From a bacterium (GTDB lineage Bacteria; Actinomycetota; Acidimicrobiia; UBA5794; ZC4RG35), in contig JAPPKR010000078.1 of assembly GCA_028819835.1 (NCBI GenBank), forward strand, positions 1 to 17,816: a DNA stretch of 17,816 nt. Reading direction: 5' to 3'. The notes under the pieces were generated by a model. It was not told the DNA's origin and did no database searches. It saw nothing but the letters and a program-made list of their open reading frames with translations. The translations under genes and the position numbers were made by a program. Of this stretch, positions 1 to 7,304 are shown in pieces. Within the stretch, counting starts at the first letter, position 1, and the number at the start of each line of letters is the position of its first letter.

Positions 1-434
1 GGTTGGAGTTGCGCCGCGACTCGGGCGGCGCCGGGAAGTGGCGGGGAGGGTTGGGAGTCTGCCGGGAGGTGACGTGGGTCGCGGTGGGGGAACTCCTCTC
101 GATGAAGAAGAAGACCAAGACCAAGCCATGGGCGCTCCGGGGCGGTCTTGAGCCGGAGACCACCAACACCATGATCGTGTGGCCGGACACCGACCGGGCG
201 CACCGGGCGCGCATGGAGAGGTTCACCATGCAACCCGGGGAGGGGTTCAGAAACTTCTCCGCAGGCGGTGGAGGATGGGGAGACCCTCTCGACCGCCCGG
301 TCGACTTGGTTCGCGAGGACGTGCTCGACGAATACGTCTCCGTGGAGAAGGCCGAGACGGTTTATGGGGTCAGGGTGGAGCCGGACGGCACCGCAACTCC
401 CACCGCCGCGCGTCTGGAGCGGCAGGCGGACTGA
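1..434 (+). CDS. Hydantoinase B family protein, C-terminal part only (HyuB copy 1, cut by window edge)
   Basis: This is the last ~143 codons of a HyuB-family (N-methylhydantoinase B / acetone carboxylase alpha-like) protein. The reading frame is open to the left edge, so the N-terminal ~430 residues lie outside the window. The visible part has the family's C-terminal hallmarks: an [14 protein letters not shown] Gly-rich motif at the very start, a basic segment ([10 protein letters not shown]), the WPDTDRA motif, and the AGGGGWGDP motif that closes most HyuB proteins. It aligns without gaps over most of its length with residues ~433-575 of the two copies downstream. HyuB subunits normally act with HyuA in ATP-dependent hydrolysis of hydantoin or oxoproline rings, or in carboxylation. 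The substrate cannot be told here. The stop codon is 17 bases before the next copy, so the genes are probably co-transcribed. Confidence 0.9.
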   Translation, partial: LELRRDSGGAGKWRGGLGVCREVTWVAVGELLSMKKKTKTKPWALRGGLEPETTNTMIVWPDTDRAHRARMERFTMQPGEGFRNFSAGGGGWGDPLDRPVDLVREDVLDEYVSVEKAETVYGVRVEPDGTATPTAARLERQAD

Positions 435-440
435 TTGCTC

Positions 441-445
441 GGGAG
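441..445 (+). promoter_or_regulatory. Shine-Dalgarno site that fixes the start of HyuB copy 2
   Basis: GGGAG lies 6 bases before a GTG at 452, just after the stop of copy 1. This supports GTG 452 as the start. The frame stays open much further upstream, to 179, but that part lies over copy 1 in another frame. Starting at 452 gives a protein co-linear from its first residues with copy 3. Confidence 0.7.
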
Positions 446-451
446 CACGAG

Positions 452-2185
452 GTGAAGGAAGCCCCCACGCTGGACGGCGCCACCGTGGAGGTGATCCGTC
501 ATTATCTGAACTCCACAGCCGAGCAGATGCGCCGGACCCTGGTGAGGACCGCCTTCAATCCGGTGATCTACGAAGTGCTGGACTTCGGGATCTCGATGTA
601 CGACCGTGAACGCCGGTTGATCTCGGAGTCCTCGGGCCTACTCTCCTTCCTGGGCGCCAACGACTACGCGATTCACAAGGGTGTGGAGAAGGTAGGGACC
701 GAGAACCTCAATCCCGGTGATGTGGTGATGCTCAACTACCCCTACTGGAGCGGCGCCCACGTCTCCGACGCCATGCTGTTCGCTCCGGTCTTCTTCGAGG
801 GAAGTGATCTGCCCGATGCCTATCTGGCTGTGCGCGCCCACTGGATGGATCTCGGTGCCAAAGATCCCGGCTACGTGCTGGACTCGACCTCCATGCACCA
901 GGAGGGCCTCATCATGCCCGGCGTCAAGGTCATCAACCGCGGCGTGGTGGACCGCCAAATGATCGACATCCTGCGATACAACTCCCGCATGCCCGACACC
1001 ATCATCGGAGACTTCAATGCCCAGGTCGCAGCGCTGCGGGTGGGGGAGCGCCGCCTCCACCAGATCTGGGAGAAGTTCGGCCTGGCCACCGTGGACGCGG
1101 CGATCAATCTAATCATCAACCACGGTGCGGAGACTGCGATCGAGGCAGTGCGGGCGATGCCCGACGGGCGGTGGTCGGCGGTCGACTGGCTGGACGACGA
1201 TGGCATCTCCCATGACCTGATCAAGATGGCGGTCACGGTGACCATCGAGGGGACCCGGTTCACCGTGGACTACGGGGACTCCGCAGGAGCGGTCCCGGGG
1301 CCGGTGAACATGCCGTTCGGGAGGACTCTGAGCATGGCCAAGGCGGTGTTCAAGTCTCTCACCACTCCCGACACTCCCGCCAACCACGGCCACTACCAAC
1401 CGCTCGAGGTGATCTGTCCGCCGGGCAATCTGTTCCACGCCGTCTATCCCGCCGCCACTTTCACGCTCTGGACCGGCATGGCGGCCTTCGAACTGGCCCA
1501 CAAGGCGCTGGCCAAGGGGATGGAGCACATAGCCGCCTCATCGGGCGCGGACGAGCCGGGTTTCATGGCGGTGGGAACCCATCCCGAGACCGGGGAGTTG
1601 TATGCGGTCAGCAACAACGAGGGGATCGGCTGGGGCGCCACCCCCGATCACGACGGCGCCAACGCCATACAGCATCCCGCCATGACCGCGGTCCGGAATA
1701 CTTCGATGGAAGTGCTGGAGCACCGCTCGCCGATCTTTCACGAGCGACTGGAGTTGCGCCGGGACTCCGGCGGGGCCGGCCGGTGGCGGGGAGGCGTGGG
1801 GATCCGTCGGGAGGTGAGGTTCCTGGCCACCGGGGAGATGCTGTCGATGAAGAAGAAGACCAAGACCCGCCCGTGGGCGCTCCGGGGCGGGCATGAGCCG
1901 GAGACCAACGCCATGGTGGTCTGGCCGGACACCGACCGGGCGCACCGGGCGCGGATGGAGCGTTTCACCATGGACCCCGGAGACCGGTTTCGCAACCTGT
2001 CCGCCGGCGGGGGAGGGTGGGGTGATCCTCTCGACCGTCCAATCGAGTTGGTGAGCGAAGACGTCCTGGACGGGTATGTTTCGGTCGACCAGGCCGAAAG
2101 GGTGTACGGAGTGAGGATGGCGCCGGACGGAGGAGCCGAGCCCGCCCGGGCGCGCCTGGACCGCTCAGGCCAAACCCGCCGGTGA
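452..2185 (+). CDS. Hydantoinase B / N-methylhydantoinase B family protein (HyuB copy 2)
   Basis: Complete HyuB-family protein of 577 residues, within the family's usual range (roughly 520-600 for stand-alone B subunits). An N-terminal conserved block ([18 protein letters not shown], about residues 23-40) is followed by [13 protein letters not shown]. Next is the [16 protein letters not shown]...D segment with N95, H103 and D106, which corresponds to the family's NDPYxGGTHxxD motif. The C-terminal [10 protein letters not shown] motif is at 434-443, the basic MKKKTKTRPW at 466-475, and AGGGGWGDP near the end. No signal peptide or membrane segment is seen, so it is cytosolic. The family works with HyuA in hydantoinase, 5-oxoprolinase or carboxylase complexes, but no HyuA gene is visible, so the substrate and reaction are unknown. 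It is strongly similar to copy 3 throughout, and the two are identical over most of the first ~55 residues. I chose GTG 452 for its SD and its agreement with copy 3. Confidence 0.92.
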   Translation: MKEAPTLDGATVEVIRHYLNSTAEQMRRTLVRTAFNPVIYEVLDFGISMYDRERRLISESSGLLSFLGANDYAIHKGVEKVGTENLNPGDVVMLNYPYWSGAHVSDAMLFAPVFFEGSDLPDAYLAVRAHWMDLGAKDPGYVLDSTSMHQEGLIMPGVKVINRGVVDRQMIDILRYNSRMPDTIIGDFNAQVAALRVGERRLHQIWEKFGLATVDAAINLIINHGAETAIEAVRAMPDGRWSAVDWLDDDGISHDLIKMAVTVTIEGTRFTVDYGDSAGAVPGPVNMPFGRTLSMAKAVFKSLTTPDTPANHGHYQPLEVICPPGNLFHAVYPAATFTLWTGMAAFELAHKALAKGMEHIAASSGADEPGFMAVGTHPETGELYAVSNNEGIGWGATPDHDGANAIQHPAMTAVRNTSMEVLEHRSPIFHERLELRRDSGGAGRWRGGVGIRREVRFLATGEMLSMKKKTKTRPWALRGGHEPETNAMVVWPDTDRAHRARMERFTMDPGDRFRNLSAGGGGWGDPLDRPIELVSEDVLDGYVSVDQAERVYGVRMAPDGGAEPARARLDRSGQTRR

Positions 2186-2357
2186 GGGCCGCTCGCGTGG
2201 GTGAAAGTCGGCGCCGGGCGGAAAGAAAGAGGCGGCGAAGGGTTGTATTCTGTCCCACCCCCGACTCATACTGGTCGCTGTCACGAAAAACACCTCCCGG
2301 CCCGTTCCGACGTCACCGCGGCCGCGACATTCCGACCGAGGTCATAATCACGTCGAA

Positions 2358-2391
2358 GAGCGACCACCGGCCGCTCAGGCCGAGCGCGCTC
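2358..2391. repeat. Alternating GAGCG / CGCTC inverted repeats
   Basis: GAGCG (2358-2362), CGCTC (2372-2376), GAGCG (2382-2386) and CGCTC (2387-2391) occur in order. The last two form the 10-base palindrome GAGCGCGCTC. Adjacent arms can pair in alternative ways. The site lies ~160 bases before HyuB copy 3 and just after the -10-like CATAAT, so it could be an operator. Chance is not excluded at this GC content. Confidence 0.35.
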
Positions 2392-2448
2392 CTCGACCCC
2401 TGGTGGTGGTGGCGGGGGGTGGGCCCATCGGGCGAGGAGAATCCAGGC

Positions 2449-2516
2449 GGTTTTCGCGGGATAGGGTGGGTTTTCGCAGAGTCGGGAATCGACGGCGCTC
2501 ATGCTGTGTCGACGGC
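2449..2516. repeat. Two pairs of direct repeats on a 20-base period
   Basis: GGTTTTCGC occurs at 2449-2457 and 2469-2477. TCGACGGC occurs at 2489-2496 and 2509-2516. All four copies start exactly 20 bases apart (2449, 2469, 2489, 2509), about two helical turns, so they fall on one face of the DNA. They end 36 bases before the GTG of HyuB copy 3, a plausible place for a regulator to bind. Confidence 0.45.
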
Positions 2517-2525
2517 TCCTTTCCC

Positions 2526-2539
2526 GGGGCCTGAGCCCC
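2526..2539 (+). promoter_or_regulatory. Small GC hairpin next to the ribosome binding site of HyuB copy 3
   Basis: GGGGC-CTGA-GCCCC forms a 5-bp stem with a 4-base loop. It ends three bases before the SD AGAGG (2543-2547), which is 5 bases ahead of GTG 2553. A stem this close could modulate initiation. It lacks a T tract and is not a terminator. Confidence 0.3.
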
Positions 2540-2552
2540 CCCAGAGGATGAG

Positions 2553-4277
2553 GTGAGGACCGGACCCGCCCTGGACGGCGCCACGGTGGAGGTGATCCGC
2601 CACTACCTGAACTCCACCGCCGAGCAGATGCGCCGCACCCTGGTGAGGACCGCCTTCAACCCGGTGATCTACGAGGTGCTGGACTTCGGGATCTCCATGT
2701 ACGACCGTGAACGTCGGCTGATCTCGGAATCGTCGGGGATCCTCTTCTTCCTGGGGGCCAACGACTACGCGATTCACAAGGGGGTGGAGAAGGTGGGGGT
2801 CGAGAACCTCCACCCAGGCGACGTGGTGATACTCAACTACCCCTACTGGAGCGGCGCCCATGCGGCCGACGCCATGATGTTCGCGCCGGTCTTCTCAGAA
2901 GGGAGCGATCTCCCCGACGCCTACCTGGCGGTGCGGGCGCACTGGATGGATCTGGGCGCCAAGGACCCCGGCTACGTGCTGGACTCCACGTCGATGCACC
3001 AGGAGGGCCTGATCCTGCCCGCGGTCAAGCTGGTCCGCAGGGGTGAGGTGGACTCCCAGATGATGGACATCCTGCGGTACAACTCCCGGCTGCCGGTGAA
3101 CATCACCGGAGACTTCCACGCCCAGATAGCCGCACTGCGGGTGGGAGAGCGCCGCCTCCACCAGATCTGGGACAAGTTCGGCCTGGCCAAAGTCGACCGG
3201 GCGATCAACCAGATCATCTCCCACGGCGCGGAGACCGCTTCAGAGGCGGTGCGGGCCATGCCGGACGGGGAGTGGTCGGCCTTCGACTGGCTGGACGACG
3301 ACGGCATCTCCCACGACCTGATCAGGATGGCGGTGACCGTCACCATCGACGACGAGAAGTTCACCGTGGACTTCGGTGACTCCGACGGGGCGGTGCCGGG
3401 TCCGGTGAACATGCCGTTCGGGTGCACCCTGAGCCTGGCGAAGAACGTGTTCAAATCCCTCACCACCCCCGACACGCCCGCCAACCACGGCCACTACCAG
3501 CCGCTCGAGGTGGTCTGTCCTCCCGGGAACCTCTTCCATGCGGTGTATCCGTCTGCCACCTACACCCTGTGGACCGGGATGGCGGGGTTCGAGTTGATCA
3601 ACAAGGCGCTGGCGCAGGGAATGGACGGGATCCATGCCAGTTCCGGTTCCGACCTGCCGGGGTTCATGGCGGTGGGCATGCACCCGCACACAGGCGAGAT
3701 GTACCTGGTGAGCAACAACGAGGGGCTCGGGTGGGGCGCCACCCCCAGCCACGATGGGGCCAACGCCCTCCAACACCCCTCCACCACCTCGGTCCGCAAC
3801 ACCTCCATCGAGGTCTTGGAGCACCAGTCGCCTCTCTTCCACGAGCGCCTCGAGTTGCGACGGGACTCGGGCGGGGCGGGACGCTGGAGAGGAGGGCTTG
3901 GGGTCTCCCGTCAGGTAAAATTCCTGGCGCCGGGGGAAGTGCTATCCATGAAGAAGAAGACCAAGACCAAGCCGTGGGGGCTGCGGGGCGGGCATGAGCC
4001 GGAGACCAACGCCATGATCGTCTGGCCCGACACCGACCGGGCGCGCCGGGCGCGGATGGAGCGTTTCTCCATGAACGCCGGAGAGTCCTTTCACAACCTC
4101 TCGGCCGGCGGGGGCGGCTGGGGAGACCCGCTGGACCGGCCCATCGAGTCGGTGCGCGACGACGTGCTGGACGAATACGTCTCGGCCGAACAGGCCGACC
4201 GGGTATTCGGGGTGAGGGTGGAGGCGGACGGGACCCCGACTCCCACCATGGCGCGTCTCGACCGGCCGGCGCCCTGA
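2553..4277 (+). CDS. Hydantoinase B / N-methylhydantoinase B family protein (HyuB copy 3)
   Basis: Complete 574-residue HyuB paralogue that keeps the same residue numbering as copy 2 over at least the first ~440 positions. It has N95, H103 and D106 in the NYPYWSGAH...D segment, [10 protein letters not shown] at 434-443, the basic [10 protein letters not shown] block, WPDTDRA and the terminal AGGGGWGDP. Relative to the common family motif NDPYxGGTH, both complete copies have Tyr for Asp and SGAH for GGTH, which suggests a distinct subfamily. GTG 2553 is chosen because AGAGG sits 5 bases upstream and the start matches that of copy 2. At the C terminus ([17 protein letters not shown], GTxTPTxARL) this copy resembles partial copy 1 more than copy 2. 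It ends 13 bases before uvrA, so read-through into uvrA is likely. Reaction and partner are unknown. Confidence 0.92.
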   Translation: MRTGPALDGATVEVIRHYLNSTAEQMRRTLVRTAFNPVIYEVLDFGISMYDRERRLISESSGILFFLGANDYAIHKGVEKVGVENLHPGDVVILNYPYWSGAHAADAMMFAPVFSEGSDLPDAYLAVRAHWMDLGAKDPGYVLDSTSMHQEGLILPAVKLVRRGEVDSQMMDILRYNSRLPVNITGDFHAQIAALRVGERRLHQIWDKFGLAKVDRAINQIISHGAETASEAVRAMPDGEWSAFDWLDDDGISHDLIRMAVTVTIDDEKFTVDFGDSDGAVPGPVNMPFGCTLSLAKNVFKSLTTPDTPANHGHYQPLEVVCPPGNLFHAVYPSATYTLWTGMAGFELINKALAQGMDGIHASSGSDLPGFMAVGMHPHTGEMYLVSNNEGLGWGATPSHDGANALQHPSTTSVRNTSIEVLEHQSPLFHERLELRRDSGGAGRWRGGLGVSRQVKFLAPGEVLSMKKKTKTKPWGLRGGHEPETNAMIVWPDTDRARRARMERFSMNAGESFHNLSAGGGGWGDPLDRPIESVRDDVLDEYVSAEQADRVFGVRVEADGTPTPTMARLDRPAP

Positions 4278-4290
4278 CGTTGGATATGCG

Positions 4291-7131
4291 ATGACTGCCG
4301 ACTCCATCCTCATCAGCGGTGCCCGGGAGCACAACCTAAAGGACCTCACCGTCGAACTCCCCCGCAACGCCCTGATCGTCCTCACCGGGCTGTCGGGCTC
4401 CGGCAAGTCCAGCCTGGCCTTCGACACCATCTACGCCGAGGGACAGCGGCGCTATGTGGAGTCCCTCTCGGCGTACGCCCGCCAGTTCCTGGGGCAGATG
4501 GACAAGCCGGACGTGGACTTCATCGAGGGGCTGTCGCCGGCCATCTCCATCGACCAGAAGACCGCCAGCCGCAACCCCCGGTCGACGGTGGGGACCGTGA
4601 CCGAGGTCCACGACTACCTGCGGCTCCTGTATGCCCGGATCGGGATCCCCCATTGCCCCAACGACGGCGAGGTGGTGAAGCGCCAGACCCCCCAGCAGAT
4701 CGTGGACCGCATCCTGGAGTTGGACGACGGTTCGCGGTTCATGGTGCTGGCGCCGGTGGTGGAGGGGCGCAAGGGCGAGTACCAGGCGCTCTTCAAGGAC
4801 CTGGTGCGCCAGGGCTACAGCCGGGCGCGGGTCGACGGCGAGGTGCTCCCCCTGGATGAGGACATCCGCCTCGACCGCTACTACCAGCACACCATCGAGG
4901 TGGTGGTCGACCGGCTGGTGCGCCGGGAGGGGATGGAGGAGCGGCTCACCCAGTCGATAGAGACTGCCCTGGGGCTGGCGGAGGGAAAGGCCATGGTGGA
5001 TGTGATCGACGGTCCCACCCTGACCTTCAGCCAGCACCTGGCCTGCGACCTCTGCGGGCTGTCCTTTTCCGAACTCGCCCCCCGCAACTTCTCCTTCAAC
5101 AGCCCCTACGGGGCCTGTCCGACCTGCGCGGGAATCGGCGCCCGCTACCAGGTGGCCGAGGACCTGGTGGTTCCCAACGACCGGCTGAGCGTCTCCCAGG
5201 GGGCGATCGCCCCCTGGACCTACCAGTACAGCGGTTACTACACCCGCCTTCTGGATGCCCTGTCCGAGGACGTGGGGTTCAGCCTGGAGACCCCTTGGCG
5301 GGAGTTGCCCGAGGCGGTGCGGACCGAGGTACTCCACGGGAACTTCCGCCGGAAGCTCCGGGTGAGCTACCGCAACCGCCGGGGGCGCCGCCGGGTCTGG
5401 ACCACCCGTTACGAGGGGGTGATCCCCCACCTGGAGCGGCGGCACCGGGACACCGGTTCCGACTCCGCACGGGACTCCTACCGCCAGTACATGCGACAGG
5501 TCCCTTGCGACGAGTGCGGAGGCGCCCGGCTGGGGGAGATCTCCCGGGCCGTGACGGTGGGGGGACAGAACATCCACTATCTCTCCCAACTCTCCCTGGG
5601 AGGGGTGCTGGACTTCATCGAGCGCATAGAGCTGACCGACCGGGAGGCCACCATCGCCGAGCGGGTGCTCAAGGAGATCCGCTCCCGGATCTCCTTCCTT
5701 CTCGACGTGGGACTGGGATACCTCACCCTGGGCAGGTCGGCGGCCACCCTGGCCGGGGGAGAGGCCCAGCGCATTCGCCTGGCCACCCAGATCGGCTCGG
5801 GGCTGGTTGGGGTGCTGTACATTCTCGACGAGCCGTCCATCGGCCTCCACCAGCGCGACAACCGTCGGCTGATCGAGACCCTGACCCGGCTCCGCGACCT
5901 GGGGAACACCCTGGTGGTGGTGGAGCACGACGAGGAGACGATCCGCTCCGCCGACCATGTGGTGGACATCGGCCCGGGGGCGGGGGAGCACGGGGGGAGG
6001 ATCGTGGCGCAGGGTCCGGTGGAGGCGATCTGTGAGGAGCGGTCCTCCATCACCGGCGACTACCTCTCGGGCCGCCGGCTGATCCCGGTCCCGCCGGTCC
6101 GCCGGGAGGGAAACGGGAAGGACATCCGGGTAGTGGGCGCCGCCGAGCACAACCTGGACCGGATCGACGTGGAGTTCCCGCTGGGGAAGCTGATCTGCGT
6201 CACCGGCGTGTCGGGGAGCGGCAAGTCCACGCTGGTGGAGGAGATCCTCTACAAGGCGCTGCTCCGCACCATCTACCGCTCCCGGGTCCTCCCCGGCCGG
6301 CACCGCGACATCGAGGGGATCGAGCACATCGACAAGGTGATCAACATCGACCAGTCTCCGATCGGGCGCACGCCCCGGTCCAACCCGGCCACCTACACCA
6401 AGGTCTTCGACCACATCCGCTCCCTCTACACCAAGGTCCCCGAGTCCCAGGCGCGCGGGTACAAGCCGGGGCGGTTCTCGTTCAACGTGGCGGGGGGGCG
6501 CTGCGAGGAGTGCCGGGGCGACGGGACCATCAAGATCGAGATGCACTTCCTCCCCGACGTGTACGTCCCCTGCGAGCAGTGCCGGGGACGGAGGTACAAC
6601 CGGGAGACCCTGCAGATCCTCTGGAAGGGACGGAGCGTCGCCGACGTGCTGGAGATGTCGGTCGCCCAGGCGCTGGAGCTGTTCATCCACCACCCTCCCA
6701 TCGCCCTCACCCTCCAGACCCTGAGCGACGTGGGACTGGGGTACATCCGCCTGGGGCAGGCCGCCACCACCCTCTCGGGAGGCGAGGCGCAGCGGGTGAA
6801 GCTGGCTTCGGAGCTTCGCAAGCGGTCCACCGGGCGGACCATGTACATCCTGGACGAGCCCACCACCGGACTGCACTTTGAAGACGTCCGCCGTCTCCTG
6901 GGGGTCCTGCACCGCCTGGTCGACGGGGGCAACACCGTGGTGGTGATAGAGCACAACCTGGATGTCGTGAAATCAGCCGACCACCTGATCGACCTCGGTC
7001 CGGAAGGGGGGAGCGAGGGAGGGCGGGTGGTGGCGATCGGCACCCCCGAGGAGGTTGCCGCCAATCCGGCCAGCTACACCGGCCACTACCTGGACGGGAT
7101 ACTGGCCCCATCCGGCGCCCTGGTCGGCTAG
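4291..7131 (+). CDS. uvrA: UvrABC system protein A (excision nuclease ATPase subunit)
   Basis: UvrA is the DNA-damage-recognition ATPase of nucleotide excision repair. It acts in the cytosol as a dimer that loads UvrB. The 946 residues match the usual length, with both ABC halves intact. Half one: Walker A GLSGSGKS (33-40), zinc cysteines C252/C255/C276/C279, signature LAGGE (487-491), Walker B ILDEP (511-515). Half two: Walker A GVSGSGKS (639-646), zinc cysteines C738/C741/C761/C764, signature LSGGE (828-832), Walker B ILDEP (853-857). The first signature has Ala488 where Ser is usual. The ATG start has only a weak TTGGA 6 bases upstream, so translation may depend on coupling to HyuB copy 3, 13 bases before. 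uvrB is not in the window; uvrC follows after one unrelated gene. Confidence 0.98.
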   Translation: MTADSILISGAREHNLKDLTVELPRNALIVLTGLSGSGKSSLAFDTIYAEGQRRYVESLSAYARQFLGQMDKPDVDFIEGLSPAISIDQKTASRNPRSTVGTVTEVHDYLRLLYARIGIPHCPNDGEVVKRQTPQQIVDRILELDDGSRFMVLAPVVEGRKGEYQALFKDLVRQGYSRARVDGEVLPLDEDIRLDRYYQHTIEVVVDRLVRREGMEERLTQSIETALGLAEGKAMVDVIDGPTLTFSQHLACDLCGLSFSELAPRNFSFNSPYGACPTCAGIGARYQVAEDLVVPNDRLSVSQGAIAPWTYQYSGYYTRLLDALSEDVGFSLETPWRELPEAVRTEVLHGNFRRKLRVSYRNRRGRRRVWTTRYEGVIPHLERRHRDTGSDSARDSYRQYMRQVPCDECGGARLGEISRAVTVGGQNIHYLSQLSLGGVLDFIERIELTDREATIAERVLKEIRSRISFLLDVGLGYLTLGRSAATLAGGEAQRIRLATQIGSGLVGVLYILDEPSIGLHQRDNRRLIETLTRLRDLGNTLVVVEHDEETIRSADHVVDIGPGAGEHGGRIVAQGPVEAICEERSSITGDYLSGRRLIPVPPVRREGNGKDIRVVGAAEHNLDRIDVEFPLGKLICVTGVSGSGKSTLVEEILYKALLRTIYRSRVLPGRHRDIEGIEHIDKVINIDQSPIGRTPRSNPATYTKVFDHIRSLYTKVPESQARGYKPGRFSFNVAGGRCEECRGDGTIKIEMHFLPDVYVPCEQCRGRRYNRETLQILWKGRSVADVLEMSVAQALELFIHHPPIALTLQTLSDVGLGYIRLGQAATTLSGGEAQRVKLASELRKRSTGRTMYILDEPTTGLHFEDVRRLLGVLHRLVDGGNTVVVIEHNLDVVKSADHLIDLGPEGGSEGGRVVAIGTPEEVAANPASYTGHYLDGILAPSGALVG

Positions 7132-7160
7132 CCCGGGCGACGGGAATCATCGGCTCCGTT

Positions 7161-7213
7161 AGGGCAGCCCTGGTCTGCGGGGTGTGGCCACGGCTGGCCG
7201 CCAGGGACCCTGG
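7161..7213. repeat. Two odd palindromes downstream of uvrA
   Basis: AGGGC-A-GCCCT (7161-7171) and CCAGGG-A-CCCTGG (7201-7213) are perfect inverted repeats around a single central A, 40 bases apart start to start. CCCTGG (7168-7173) can also pair with CCAGGG (7201-7206). There is no T tract, so this is not a clear intrinsic terminator. It could be an operator for the next gene or a rho-type end for uvrA. Confidence 0.35.
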
Positions 7214-7304
7214 GCAGAACCACTCGCTACAGTGGGGCAGAGACGCGGTCCCTTTGCTCGTGGCATTGGCGACCCGTTTTGTGGTTCCGAGTTTGTAGAT
7301 TGCT

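Larger units (their letters stand above)
2186..2552 (+). other. Non-coding stretch between HyuB copies 2 and 3
   Basis: This 367-base gap contrasts with the 17-base gap between copies 1 and 2. A reading frame spans it on the plus strand, but its translation is Arg/Pro-rich and low in complexity. It has no family motif and overlaps the start of copy 3, so I treat it as non-coding. Visible contents: a weak -10-like CATAAT at 2343-2348 without a good -35, GAGCG/CGCTC inverted repeats at 2358-2391, paired 20-base-spaced repeats at 2449-2516, and a GGGGC/GCCCC hairpin at 2526-2539. No intrinsic terminator with a T tract is seen. The layout suggests that copy 3 (perhaps with uvrA) has its own promoter here. 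Confidence 0.6.

Noticed and set aside
179..451. Upstream extension of HyuB copy 2
   Set aside because: It runs over copy 1 in another frame, its translation is Arg/Gly-rich noise, and GTG 452 has a good SD and matches the start of copy 3.
2182..2556. 124-codon plus-strand frame in the gap before HyuB copy 3
   Set aside because: Arg/Pro-rich, no motif, overlaps the end of copy 2 and the start of copy 3; more likely a leader region.
4336..6954. Very long open frame (872 codons) on the minus strand, opposite uvrA
   Set aside because: It is a high-GC shadow of uvrA: the translation is Pro/Gly/His/Val-biased with no family motif, and the uvrA frame has every expected motif.
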